Of a stretch of 64,000 bases of DNA, positions 50,638 to 59,511 are shown one piece after another. The stretch is from G963691885 sp963691885. GTDB lineage: Bacteria > Pseudomonadota > Alphaproteobacteria > UBA8366 > Aestuariispiraceae. The notes beneath the pieces are model-generated. The model was not told the origin of the DNA and made no database searches. It worked only from the letters and a program-made list of their open reading frames with translations. Within the stretch, counting starts at the first letter, position 1. Each line of letters opens with the position of its first letter. The stretch lies in the NCBI GenBank assembly GCA_963691885.1, contig OY829843.1:3720001-3784000 (forward strand), in the 5' to 3' direction. The position numbers were made by a program, and so were the translations under genes.

Positions 50638-51765
50638 ATGCTGATTACCGAAGTCAATACCCATGAATTGTTCTGGAAGCTGGATGAGCCTTTTCAGTCC
50701 TCATTCTCACAATTCGACGGGCGCCACCATCTATTGGTTGAGATCGTCTGTGATGACGGCACCGTTGGATGGGGCGAATGTCTTGGACCTGCGGGTCCCA
50801 ATGCCGCGATTGTGGCTTCGATGAAAGGGTTGTTGATCGGCCGCAATCCGATGGAAAGCGATCCGATCTGGCTGACGCTCTACAATCAATTCAGGGATCC
50901 GGGGCAGCGTGGTCTGGTCGCGATGGCGCTCAGCGGAATTGACATTGCGCTTTGGGATATCAAGGGCAAGGCCTTGGATGGGCCGGTCCATACACTCCTG
51001 GGCGGGGCGTACCGGGAAAAAGTCCGTGCTTACGCGACCGGCGGGTTTCGCAAACTGTCCGGCGATCGACCGGCTTATATTGCTGCGGAAACCGCAAATT
51101 ATGTGGCGCAGGGCTTTACCGGCGTCAAAATCAAGATCGGGTATGGCGTCCAAGAGGATCTTGAGACAATCAAAGCCGTGCGACAGGCTATCGGTCCTGA
51201 AACAACGTTCATGATAGATGCCAATCACGGATATGACGCCCTCGAGGCGATTGCGCTTGGCAATGCGGCTGCCGAGTATGACATAGAATGGTTCGAAGAA
51301 CCTGTCGTTCCAGATGACTTGAACAGCTATCAGGAAGTGAAAGCGCGCCAACCGATACCGGTTGCGGGGGGTGAGACATGGTACACTCGTTGGGGCATGC
51401 GTGATGTTCTGACGAGCCGAAGCGTCGATATCCTTCAGCCTGATGTTTGCGGCGTCGGCGGATTGAGCGAGGCGAAGAAAATCGCCGATATGGCAGAACC
51501 TTTCGGAACGCGCCTCGTGCCCCATGTCTGGGGTACGGCGGTCGCCATTGCGGCGGGTCTGCATTTTATTGCAACACTGCCGCCCACGCCGCCACGACAT
51601 GAGGCGCGGGAGCCATGGCTGGAATTTGACCAGACCGAAAACCCGTTCCGAATGGCAATCGTGAAACAGCCATTTGTCCTGGAGAATGGTTTTGTAGACG
51701 TGCCCGATGGACCCGGACTCGGTATTGAGATTGACCGGGCGGCGCTGGAGCGTTTCAGGCCTTGA
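50638..51765 (+). CDS. gci: D-galactarolactone cycloisomerase
   Basis: A 375-residue enolase-superfamily enzyme (mandelate-racemase subgroup). It closely follows the Agrobacterium Gci pattern: 'VGWGECLGPAGPNAAIV', 'ALSGIDIALWDIKGKA', the base Lys of 'VKIKIGYG', metal ligands Asp of 'FMIDANHGYDALEA', Glu of 'DIEWFEEPVVPDDL' and 'VAGGET', and His of 'RLVPHVWGT'. Gci converts galactaro- or glucaro-lactone to 2-keto-3-deoxy-hexarate, the step after uronate dehydrogenase. ATG 50638 follows GGGGAAG and fits the family start; the longer open frame overlapping the regulator is rejected. No downstream dehydratase is seen in the window. Confidence 0.93.
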   Translation: MLITEVNTHELFWKLDEPFQSSFSQFDGRHHLLVEIVCDDGTVGWGECLGPAGPNAAIVASMKGLLIGRNPMESDPIWLTLYNQFRDPGQRGLVAMALSGIDIALWDIKGKALDGPVHTLLGGAYREKVRAYATGGFRKLSGDRPAYIAAETANYVAQGFTGVKIKIGYGVQEDLETIKAVRQAIGPETTFMIDANHGYDALEAIALGNAAAEYDIEWFEEPVVPDDLNSYQEVKARQPIPVAGGETWYTRWGMRDVLTSRSVDILQPDVCGVGGLSEAKKIADMAEPFGTRLVPHVWGTAVAIAAGLHFIATLPPTPPRHEAREPWLEFDQTENPFRMAIVKQPFVLENGFVDVPDGPGLGIEIDRAALERFRP

Positions 51766-51880
51766 TCGGTGTTTTTCTCGCCAGGTTGTTTTGAAGCGCT
51801 CAAATATTAGTTTAATATAATTCAATTGCTTGAACTGTTTCGGGCTGCATAGCACACTATTCCGGTTATGGGATTGGGAT

Positions 51881-52591
51881 GTGCGTCGATTACAGCTGAT
51901 TTTTCTGTTCATTTTTAGCTCGTTTTTGGCGCCTACTGCATGGGCGCAAGAGCGCATCGCCCTGATCATCGGCAATTCCAGTTATGGCATTGAGATTGGC
52001 CGTCTGCAGAACCCTGTTAACGATGCAATGCTTATGTCCAAGACGCTTCGGGCCAAAGGGTTTGAAGTGATGGAGGTTCTGGACGCTGATCAGCGGCAAA
52101 TGAAGCGGTCGATCCGTGATTTCATCGCAAAGCTAGACAGGGCCGGTCCGACGGGTGTGGGGCTTTTTTTCTTCGCAGGGCACGGCATTCAGACAGACGG
52201 CACGAACTATCTAATCCCGGTCGGCGCTCAGATCCGCGATGAGGCGGATATGGAGATAGAGGCCGTTGCCGCTGACGATATTCTTGAAGACATGGAAGCA
52301 GCGGCAAATGGGGTCAATATCCTGGTGCTGGATGCCTGTCGAAATAACCCGTTCTCCAAAGGATTTCGTTCACTGACCCGGGGGTTGGCCTATATGGATG
52401 CGCCCATTGGGTCACTGGTTGCCTATTCAACTGCACCCGGTCGAACCGCGACAGATGGTCTGGGTGCGAACAGCCCCTATACCGAGGCTCTGGCCGACGC
52501 GATCGGAAACACGACACTGCCGCTGGAAGACGTTTTCAAACGGGTCCGAATTGCAGTCATGGAAAAAACGGATGAGGTTCAGGTCCCCTAG
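51881..52591 (+). CDS. Caspase-like protease, copy A (N-terminal fragment of interrupted gene)
   Basis: About 236 residues from GTG 51881 (an upstream TTG at 51830 also opens the frame): a signal peptide (core 'LIFLFIFSSFLAPTAWA') then a peptidase C14 caspase-like p20 domain starting 'RIALIIGNSSYG'. The catalytic dyad is visible as His101 of 'FFAGHGIQ' and Cys153 of 'LDACRNNPF'. The frame ends at a TAG (52589-52591) where paralogue B has TGG (Trp) in 'PWESSSL'. Beyond the TAG the same frame stays open for 1.5 kb and encodes the remaining domains, so this is a point nonsense change in one 2.3-kb gene. The fragment keeps a complete protease domain and could still be active. Confidence 0.85.
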   Translation: MRRLQLIFLFIFSSFLAPTAWAQERIALIIGNSSYGIEIGRLQNPVNDAMLMSKTLRAKGFEVMEVLDADQRQMKRSIRDFIAKLDRAGPTGVGLFFFAGHGIQTDGTNYLIPVGAQIRDEADMEIEAVAADDILEDMEAAANGVNILVLDACRNNPFSKGFRSLTRGLAYMDAPIGSLVAYSTAPGRTATDGLGANSPYTEALADAIGNTTLPLEDVFKRVRIAVMEKTDEVQVP

Positions 52592-54148
52592 GAAAGTTCG
52601 TCTCTGACCGGCAATTTCTATTTCACAGATCCTGCAACGGAAAATGCGGCACTGTTGTCGGTCCCTGATCTTGCGGACCCCGTCATGCCCGAGGTCCCGC
52701 AGGCAGAGGATGTCGAACTGATCTTCTGGAATTCGATCAAGGACTCCCGGGACATTTTGCAACTTGAAGCGTATCTCACCTCTTTCCCCGACGGTCGCTT
52801 TGTCGAGATAGCCAGGGACACCATAGCAGTTCTGCAGCAACAGGAGCTGGCAGCCTTGTCGGTTCCCAGTATCGAGCCTGAACCTGAAACAGCGCTTGAA
52901 CCCGAATTTCAGGTTTTGGAGATTGAGGATACATTGTTTGCCCTGGAAAACGCGCCGGTGCGTTTTGCCCCGGATGCTGGCGAGGCACTGGTTGCACATC
53001 TAACACCAGGCACGGAGGTGGAGGTTACCGGGCGCGTCGGTGGAACAGACTGGCTTCGCATTGTGCTGCAGGATAGGTCGGAAGCCTTCGTGCAGCAATC
53101 GGGACTGGGAACGCGACGGGAATACGAGGATCGAATTCGACAATCGCAACAAGCCTTACTCCCTGCCAACACCCCTGTCGCCGCGGTAAACACCACCACA
53201 AACGAAGAGGAACATCTGGGCCCGCCCTTGATCATTCCAGAGACCGCGATCCCGGGTGTGGTCGTAAAACCGGTCACACCAGACCCGGAACCCGCCCATC
53301 AGCAGGTCGTGTCTGAAGAGGAAGAGACACAATTGGCGCTTGGTGTTTTTCCAGAAGTTAAGGAGAGGCCGGTGGGGGAGGTCTTTCGGGATTGTGATGA
53401 ATGTCCGGAAATGATTGTTGTGCCTCGCGGATCCTATCAGATGGGAGATCTGACAGGACGGGGACCAAACGATGAGAGACCGGTTCGCACGGTCAAGATT
53501 GATTATTTCCTTTCGGTCAGTCGGTTTGAAGTGACGAAGGAAGAGTATAAGGCATTCATCAGCGATAGCGGTCATCGTTCGGACGGGCCTTGCAGTGTCT
53601 GGAGTGGCGCCAAGCTGGTCCCGCAACCTGGCAAGAACTGGCAGGAACCAGGATTTGCTCAGGATGGTAGCCACCCGGCAACCTGTATCAGTTTTGAGGA
53701 TGCCAAGGCCTATACCCTGTGGCTTAGTCGGAAGACCGGCGAGAACTACCGGCTGTTGAGTGAGAGTGAGTGGGAATATGTGGCGCGCGCCGGCACCGAC
53801 ACACTTTTCTGGTTCGGCTCGCGGATCGGGTATGATCAGGCCAATTTCGATGAAACGAATTGGGCGACAATGCCCGTCGGCCATTACACGCCCAATGCGT
53901 TTGGCCTGCATGACGTGCTGGGGAATGTCTGGGAGTGGACCGAGGATTGCTGGAATGCGTCATATCTTGGGGCACCTACGGATGGTTCGGCGGTAACCAA
54001 AGGACGATGCCAAAGGCGTATGTTGCGCGGCGGGTCCTGGGCCAGTGCGCCCGGCCTTCTGCGATCATCGAACCGTACGGGTGAATCGGTTGCGACCCGG
54101 ACCGCCTTGAACGGGATGCGGGTGGCGAAAGCGTCCTTTACGCCATGA
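52592..54148 (+). pseudogene. Caspase-FGE fusion, copy A (C-terminal part after in-frame TAG)
   Basis: The frame continues without shift after the TAG: 'ESSSLTGNFYF', a helical 'EAYLTSFPDGRF' repeat, an SH3b-like domain ('TPGTEVEVTGRVGGTDWLRIVLQDR' in part), a Pro/Glu-rich linker, and a C-terminal SUMF1/FGE-sulfatase domain of about 250 residues ('CPEMIVVPRGSYQMGD', 'LSESEWEYVARAG', 'GNVWEWTEDCW', 'RMLRGGSW'). The Cys pair of true formylglycine-generating enzymes near the last motif is absent. Internal starts have no good ribosome-binding site, so it is probably made only by readthrough or is lost. Its stop overlaps the start of copy B (ATGA). Confidence 0.8.
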
Positions 54149-54384
54149 TTGACCCCTTAACCGCTTGCCGATTGCTCGCCGCTATGATTGTCGCCATCAC
54201 GGTTTTGACCGGTGGCTTGGCGCATGCGGAGCGACCGATAGCACTTGTGATTGGAAATTCCGACTATGGGGCGCGGATCGGCGCGCTTGATAACCCCGTG
54301 AATGACGCAGCGCTGATTTCAAAGACATTATCGGGTATGAATTTTGAAGTTACCGAGCTTCTCGACGCGGATCAAAAAACATGA
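54145..54384 (+). pseudogene. Caspase-FGE fusion, copy B, N-terminal fragment
   Basis: ATG 54145 overlaps the copy A stop. It encodes a signal peptide (core 'LLAAMIVAITVLTGGLAHA') and the first part of a caspase-like domain ('RPIALVIGNSDYG', 'LDNPVNDAALI', 'LLDADQK'), then a premature TGA. Copy A at the same place continues 'DADQRQMKRSI'. The shift lies in a run of six A (54374-54379): one additional A would restore the frame. The run permits -1 ribosomal or transcriptional slippage, so the gene may be cryptic but not dead. Confidence 0.8.
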
Positions 54385-55130
54385 AAAGGGCAATACAGGC
54401 CTTTGGGGATAAACTCGAAGAAGCAGGTCCAGAGGGTGTCGGCCTGTTCTATTTCGCGGGGCACGGCATCCAGGTTAAAGGTGAGAATTATCTGATCCCT
54501 GTGGCGTCCCAGATCCGTGATGAGTCCGATATGGATATTGAGGCGGTGACAGCTGACGCAGTACTTCAACAAATGGAATATGCGGGCAATGGTATCAACA
54601 TCATGATCCTGGATGCCTGCCGAAACAATCCGTTTGATAGATCGACAAGATCGACCACACGGGGATTGGCGCGAATGGATGCGCCAACGGGGTCTGTAAT
54701 TGCCTATGCAACGTCGCCCGGGAAAACCGCGTCGGATGGAACGGGCCGCAACAGCCCTTACACTGCGGCCCTTGCACGAGCCCTCAGAAAACCGGGCACG
54801 AAGATTGAAGAGGTCTTTAAGCGCGTCCGTATCGAGGTGATGGACCGCACCGAAAACGAACAGATTCCGTGGGAAAGTTCTTCACTGATCGGGGATTTTT
54901 TCTTCGTCGAAAAGGAGCCGGAACCTGTCATTGACTATGCCGCGATCAAGCGCGCGGAAGAGGCAAAGGCCGCCGCAGAAGAGATCAACAGAGAAGCTGA
55001 ATTTTGGGGACGAGTTACCAATGCGTCAGAACCTGAAGCGTTTGACGCCTATCTCAAACAGTTTCCTGACGGTCGTTTTCGGATCTTGGCCAAAATCAAG
55101 AGAGATCAACTGATCGCGGCGGGAGGCTGA
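54381..55130 (+). pseudogene. Caspase-FGE fusion, copy B, catalytic fragment
   Basis: The second reading frame of copy B (ATG 54381) holds the caspase catalytic residues, His of 'FYFAGHGIQ' and Cys of 'LDACRNNPF', the intact Trp codon of 'PWESSSL' that is TAG in copy A, and a helical segment with 'DAYLKQFPDGRF'. It ends 'IAAGG' at a TGA (55128-55130). Removing one G from the GGG at 55121-55123 restores the original frame as 'IAAEAERVAAEEARRAEEK'. On its own it lacks a signal peptide. Confidence 0.8.
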
Positions 55131-56190
55131 GCGCGTCGCGGCGGAAGAAGCCCGACGTGCTGAAGAAAAGGCAGCTCTCGCGGCACTGCAACCGGCTTTC
55201 ACTGTTCTTCCGCTAGATGAGAAACGCTTTGCCCTGAAGCGGTCTAATGTCAGGGATGGGCCTGGAGTTGATTTTGAACGGCTGGTCCGGCTGGAGGCCG
55301 GAACCGAAGTTTCAGTCTCGGGCCGTGTCGTCGATACGGATTGGTTTCAGATAGCGTTGGAAGATGGGCGGGTGGGCTTCATCTTTGGCGATCTGTTGCA
55401 GACCGAAGGGGAAAGGCTTGAGCTGCAATTGGCAGCGGGGATCTTTCCGGAGGACACCATCTTTCAACCGGGCGATGTCTTTCGGGACTGTAGGGAGTGT
55501 CCGGAAATGGTTGTACTGGCGCCTGGTACCTTTCTTTTGGGTGACCTGGTCGGGGACGGGGCCATCGACGAGCGACCGATACGGGACATCCGCATCCCGG
55601 GCAAACTCGCTGTCGGTAAATTCGAAGTCTCTCAGGCGGAGTGGGTTTCCCTGATGGGCACCAACCCCTCGAAGATGCGCGGTGCGACCTTGCCGGTTGA
55701 AAGTATCAGTTGGGATGACGCCCAACGCTTTCTGGCCAAGCTCAACGCGAAACTTGGACTTGTAACCCCTGCTGAGCAATACAGGATGTTGAGCGAGAGC
55801 GAGTGGGAATATGCGGCGCGGGCCGGGACCACGACCAGCTATCCCTGGGGTAATGCAATGGTGCCCGGCCATGCCAATTGCGGTGAATGTCAGAACGAAC
55901 AAAAAGATGAGGGGATTGTGTCTGTCGGTTCGTTTCCGCCAAACCCCTGGGGGTTACATGACTTCAACGGCAATGTCTGGGAATGGGTTCAGGATTGTCA
56001 AAACCCGGACCATGCGGGCATGCCCGGCGATGGTTCCGCACGTCAGGATGGTGTTTGTACAAAAAGAATTCTGCGCGGCGGGTCGTGGTATAGCGGTGAA
56101 TACCTTGTGCGCACCCCTGTGCGCCATTGGTATGATCAGGACGGCGGCATCCCCTATATCGGTTTGAGGATCGCGAAGCCCGTGCCCTGA
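55131..56190 (+). pseudogene. Caspase-FGE fusion, copy B, SH3 and FGE fragment
   Basis: This continues copy B in the same frame as the N-terminal fragment, since the two single-base shifts cancel. It has a charged helix ('AAEEARRAEEKAALAAL'), an SH3b-like domain ('EAGTEVSVSGRVVDTDWFQIALEDG' in part) and an FGE-sulfatase domain ('CPEMVVLAPGTFLLGD', 'VESISWDDAQRFLAKLN', 'LSESEWEYAARAG', 'GNVWEWVQDC', 'RILRGGSWYSG', 'YIGLRIAKP'). The usable internal ATG is at 55357. Full restored length is about 681 residues. Confidence 0.8.
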
Positions 56191-56195
56191 TCGTC

Positions 56196-57089
56196 TCAAA
56201 GCTTTCCGTTCAGGAACTCTGCCAGAAAATCGAACACAACACGGATCCGTTTTGCGTGATGTAATTCGCGATGGGCGATCAGCCAGACCGGAACGCCAAA
56301 GGGGGGGATGTCGGTCATCAAGCGTGTCATGTCCGGATCTTTGCCGCCGACCTCGTCAGACATGATGATGATTCCCAATCCGCTGCGGGCCAGTTCCCAC
56401 GAAACAATTCCGTTTGCTGAAGCGACGTGAAAATTCTCCTGCTTCAGGTATATATCGAAAGCGGTCAGAATCTGTATCAGGCGGTCGGTGTCGCCCAGTC
56501 CGATAAAGGCATGTGCAGCCAGCTCTTCCCTGGTTGTGGGCGTCCCGTGCTTGGCGAGATATTCCTTTGAGGCGTAGAAACCACCCGTCGTTTCCCCAAT
56601 CAGTTTGGCAATCAGATCCGGTTCTTCCGGGCGAACATGTCTGATTGCGATATCGGCCTCCCGCATTTGCAGATCGCGAATTTCATTCGCAGCAACCACA
56701 TCAATTTGCAGGTTGGGCGCAATCTTCCGTAATTCTTTCAAGGCGGCGGGCAGGATCAGCGCCGACAGCACATCAGAGGCTGTGATGCGGACCGTTCCAC
56801 TGATTTCCTGTGACTGCCCGGATGCGGTCATTGTCACCCGGTTGGCCGCGTCCCGCATCGCCCTGACGTGATCCGCCAAATCCAGCCCTGCAGGCGTTGG
56901 CACCAGGTTGCGCCCGATGCGCTCAAAAAGCACCACGTCCAGGTCTTCTTCCAGAGCGGCCACCTGACGGCCCAGTGTCGGCTGGGTCGTGTTGAGTGCC
57001 CGGGCCGCAGCAGAGAGGGAACCCGTCTCCACTGTCGCAAGAAAGGCCCGCGCGTGATTCCAGTCGAAATTTGATAAAGTCCAATCCAT
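56196..57089 (-). CDS. LysR-family transcriptional regulator
   Basis: A 297-residue regulator. Residues about 8-66 are the winged helix-turn-helix ('HARAFLATVETGSLSAAARALNTTQPTLGRQVAALEEDLDVVLFER' in part). Residues about 95-290 form the periplasmic-binding-protein-like effector domain ('GTVRITASDVLSALILPAAL', 'EADIAIRHVRPEEPDLIAK'). It is of the group with short 'DWNHARAFL' N-termini common in alphaproteobacteria. It is divergent from the methyltransferase gene (about 85 bases between), the likely target. The caspase-FGE copy B ends five bases from its stop. Confidence 0.93.
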   Translation of the reverse strand: MDWTLSNFDWNHARAFLATVETGSLSAAARALNTTQPTLGRQVAALEEDLDVVLFERIGRNLVPTPAGLDLADHVRAMRDAANRVTMTASGQSQEISGTVRITASDVLSALILPAALKELRKIAPNLQIDVVAANEIRDLQMREADIAIRHVRPEEPDLIAKLIGETTGGFYASKEYLAKHGTPTTREELAAHAFIGLGDTDRLIQILTAFDIYLKQENFHVASANGIVSWELARSGLGIIIMSDEVGGKDPDMTRLMTDIPPFGVPVWLIAHRELHHAKRIRVVFDFLAEFLNGKL

Positions 57090-57174
57090 GCATTTTTGTA
57101 TACATCATGTTCTGAACTAGGCAATTTCTATTCTCGGCACTCTTGTGTAATCCGACGCTCGAAGGAGAATTCAC

Positions 57175-57852
57175 ATGAAGAATGCCAAGGACTTTTGGGA
57201 TGGCGCGGCAGAAAAATACGCCAAATCCCCGGTTGCAAACGAAGCGGCCTATAAAGAAACGCTGGATCGGGTGCGAACCTATCTGAAGGCGGACGATCAC
57301 GCCCTTGAACTGGGCTGCGGGACCGGCAGTACGGCTTTGCTGCTATCCGGCGATATCGGACACATTACCGCCAGCGATATCTCGCCAAACATGATTGAAA
57401 TTGCGCGGGCCAAGGCACGGGATCAGGGTGTCGAAAACCTGACCTTTGTGGCAGCCGGAATACAGGATGAGGCGCTGGAACCGAGTGAAGAGGAGGGGCC
57501 CTACGACGTTGTTATGGCGTTCAACCTGTTTCATCTCGTCGAGGACGTGTCCGCTGCCTATAGCCAGGTCCATAAACTCTTGAAGCCGGGGGGAATGTTC
57601 CTCTCAAAATCGGTATGTGAGTTGGATGGGAACACATCCTTCAAATTCCGATTGATGATGCTCGCCGTTCCCGTTCTTCAAATGCTGGGCAAGGCCCCGT
57701 TCGTTCGGTTCCGCAGTATCGAGGAACATGAACAAAATATCAGGGATGCCGGATTTGAGATTCTGGAGACCGGGAACTACCCGGCCTCACCCCCCCAATC
57801 GCTTTGTTGTGGCCCGCCGACTTTGATCTTACGCCCGTTCGTGGCACAGTGA
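57175..57852 (+). CDS. Class I SAM-dependent methyltransferase
   Basis: A 225-residue methyltransferase of the ubiE/type 11 group. The SAM motif I is 'HALELGCGTGSTALLL' (about 42-57), the acidic residue after strand 2 lies in 'ITASDISPNMIEIARAKA', and motif 'YDVVMAFNLFHLVEDV' (about 102-117) corresponds to post-I/II. The substrate is not evident. A GGAGAATTC ribosome-binding site precedes the ATG. It is divergent from the LysR gene and followed after 30 bases by the class II aldolase gene. Confidence 0.9.
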   Translation: MKNAKDFWDGAAEKYAKSPVANEAAYKETLDRVRTYLKADDHALELGCGTGSTALLLSGDIGHITASDISPNMIEIARAKARDQGVENLTFVAAGIQDEALEPSEEEGPYDVVMAFNLFHLVEDVSAAYSQVHKLLKPGGMFLSKSVCELDGNTSFKFRLMMLAVPVLQMLGKAPFVRFRSIEEHEQNIRDAGFEILETGNYPASPPQSLCCGPPTLILRPFVAQ

Positions 57853-57882
57853 TGCGAATGAGATAAGAGAGGGAGGATCGTC

Positions 57883-58692
57883 ATGGATGACACAATGGCA
57901 GCCGGGAGTACGGGCGGCACCATATCGCTCCAAGTCGAGAGGTCGGCGTCGATGACGGATGCGGAATGGGAGGCGCGGGTGAAGCTCGCCGCTGCCTATC
58001 GCCTTGTCGATCATTTTGGCTGGTCCGAGCTGATTTATGGTCATTTGACAGCAAAAGTGCCGGGTCCTGATCCCCACTTTCTCATCAACCCTTACGGCCT
58101 CTCCTATGACGAGGTCACCGCATCCAATCTTGTGAAGATCGATGTCGACGGAAACAAGATCGACGAAAACAACCCTTATCCGGTCAGCAGCGCCGGGTTT
58201 GTGATCCATTCCGCCATTCACATGGCTGGCGATGGTCGCCATGAAGCAGTCATGCATACTCATTCGCGCGCCGGCATGGCGATTTCGGCGATTGAGGAGG
58301 GAATCCTGCCGATCTCAATGGGGTCGACCGCCTTTGTCGACAGGCTGAGCTATCACGAATATGAGGGGCCGAGCCTCTACCTCGATGAGCGGGAACGCCT
58401 CGTTGCCAGCCTTGGCGACAACAACGCCATGATCCTAAAAAACCACGGCCTGCTCACGACGGGGCGCACGGTGGCTGAAGCTTTCTTGTGGCTTTATCGA
58501 CTGGAGAGGGCGGCGCAGGTCCAGATTGACGCGGGCTCCGCGGGAACCCTCAACATCATCGGGGGCAATATCGCGAAGAAATCAGGCGATGACGTTAATG
58601 CGTTCGCTGCGATGGAGGCGGGCTATGGGGAATTGGAATTCGCCGCCTTGATGCGCAAGCTGGACCGGATAGATCCCGGTTACCGTCATTAA
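57883..58692 (+). CDS. Class II aldolase/adducin-family protein
   Basis: A 269-residue protein with an aldolase class II fold. Zinc-binding histidines are visible in 'HEAVMHTHSRAG' and near 'MILKNHGLLTTG', and 'FLINPYGLSYDEVTASNLVKID' is the typical early segment. Members include fuculose-phosphate aldolase and decarboxylases; many enzymes of this exact type are unassigned. A GAGGGAGGATC ribosome-binding site precedes the ATG. It is probably co-transcribed with the methyltransferase gene. It is convergent with the VPLPA-sorted protein gene, with a hairpin between. Confidence 0.88.
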   Translation: MDDTMAAGSTGGTISLQVERSASMTDAEWEARVKLAAAYRLVDHFGWSELIYGHLTAKVPGPDPHFLINPYGLSYDEVTASNLVKIDVDGNKIDENNPYPVSSAGFVIHSAIHMAGDGRHEAVMHTHSRAGMAISAIEEGILPISMGSTAFVDRLSYHEYEGPSLYLDERERLVASLGDNNAMILKNHGLLTTGRTVAEAFLWLYRLERAAQVQIDAGSAGTLNIIGGNIAKKSGDDVNAFAAMEAGYGELEFAALMRKLDRIDPGYRH

Positions 58693-58696
58693 GAAA

Positions 58697-58722
58697 GGGT
58701 GCCGTCTTTTAAGAGGGCACCC
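58697..58722 (-). terminator. Hairpin between convergent genes
   Basis: GGGTGCC (58697-58703) pairs with GGCACCC (58716-58722); the loop TCTTTTAAGA can pair further. On the minus strand the stem is followed by TTTCTT, so it most likely terminates the VPLPA-protein transcript; for the plus strand no close T-run follows. Confidence 0.65.
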
Positions 58723-58746
58723 CAGAGCTGATTTTAAAGTGAAAGA

Positions 58747-59511
58747 TCAGGCAGATTTCTTTTTCCGCCGTGCGAGCAGCATAATGCCCACCAGACCACT
58801 CGCCATCAGGGGCAGTGCAGCGGGGACCGGGACCGCCTGAATCTGGCCGACAACATTGTGGATTTCAATCGCAAATCCATCCAGATCGGAGCCATCCGGC
58901 AGGGTCGGGACAGATGCCAGGATCAGGTAGTTGAAGATCTCGCCATTTGCGCCGAAATCGAGTGTGTCGGGGGTTGCATCGATGTTGAAAAGACCGAGAG
59001 CTGTGTAAAGGCTGTCATCGGTCAGGCTGATACCGGCGTCGAGGCTATTAGCGCCATAGGCCAGAACCTGTTCGCCTTTTCCCTTGATGACCGTCGTGCT
59101 GATTGGGGACCAGTCAAAGTCGGAACCAAATTCCAGGGCGAGTACTTCCTGCTTGAAGCCGATATTCTGCTGACGGCGACCTTCGTTATTGCCGAGTTGA
59201 TGGTCACGAACGCCAACGCCGTTGCCATCTGCCGTGACACCAACATTTACCACACCACCAATAACATCCTTGCCATCGAGGGAATGCAGACGGTCTGCGA
59301 CACGGGAACCGTCCGCGTTGAAAAACAGGTGATACCCGGTGGCCGTGATCGCGCCAAATGGATTGCCGTCGAAAGTCAGGCTGTCTACGCGCTTCACGTC
59401 GCTGGCACTTGTGTTATTCTTGGTCAGGTCAAGGCTGACGGTGGCACCAAGTGCTGATTGTGCAAAAAGCCCTACACCAGCGGCGACGACAATACCCAGA
59501 TACTTCTTCAT
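58747..59511 (-). CDS. Exported protein with VPLPA-type C-terminal sorting signal
   Basis: About 254 residues from ATG 59511, which follows a GGAG ribosome-binding site. Signal peptide (core 'YLGIVVAAGVGLFAQSALGA'), a beta-rich extracellular domain with Asn/Asp/Gly-rich strands, then a tripartite C-terminus: 'VPVPAALPLM', a hydrophobic helix ('ASGLVGIMLLA') and a basic tail 'RRKKKSA'. This is the VPLPA-CTERM/PEP-CTERM pattern, which directs proteins to exosortase-type processing at the cell surface and often accompanies exopolysaccharide. No exosortase gene is in the window. The body has no recognised domain. A TTGACT...GATATA promoter lies upstream. Confidence 0.8.
   Translation of the reverse strand: MKKYLGIVVAAGVGLFAQSALGATVSLDLTKNNTSASDVKRVDSLTFDGNPFGAITATGYHLFFNADGSRVADRLHSLDGKDVIGGVVNVGVTADGNGVGVRDHQLGNNEGRRQQNIGFKQEVLALEFGSDFDWSPISTTVIKGKGEQVLAYGANSLDAGISLTDDSLYTALGLFNIDATPDTLDFGANGEIFNYLILASVPTLPDGSDLDGFAIEIHNVVGQIQAVPVPAALPLMASGLVGIMLLARRKKKSA

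Noticed and set aside
52589..52591. TAG recoded as an amino acid
   Set aside because: Several genes in the window end in TAG (for example the cupin gene), and the paralogue has an ordinary TGG here.
54370..54384. Programmed -1 frameshift at a classical slippery heptamer in caspase copy B
   Set aside because: The A-run is present, but the zero frame reads CAA AAA ACA, so the A AAA AAC heptamer is not in the required phase. Simple slippage or an error remains possible.
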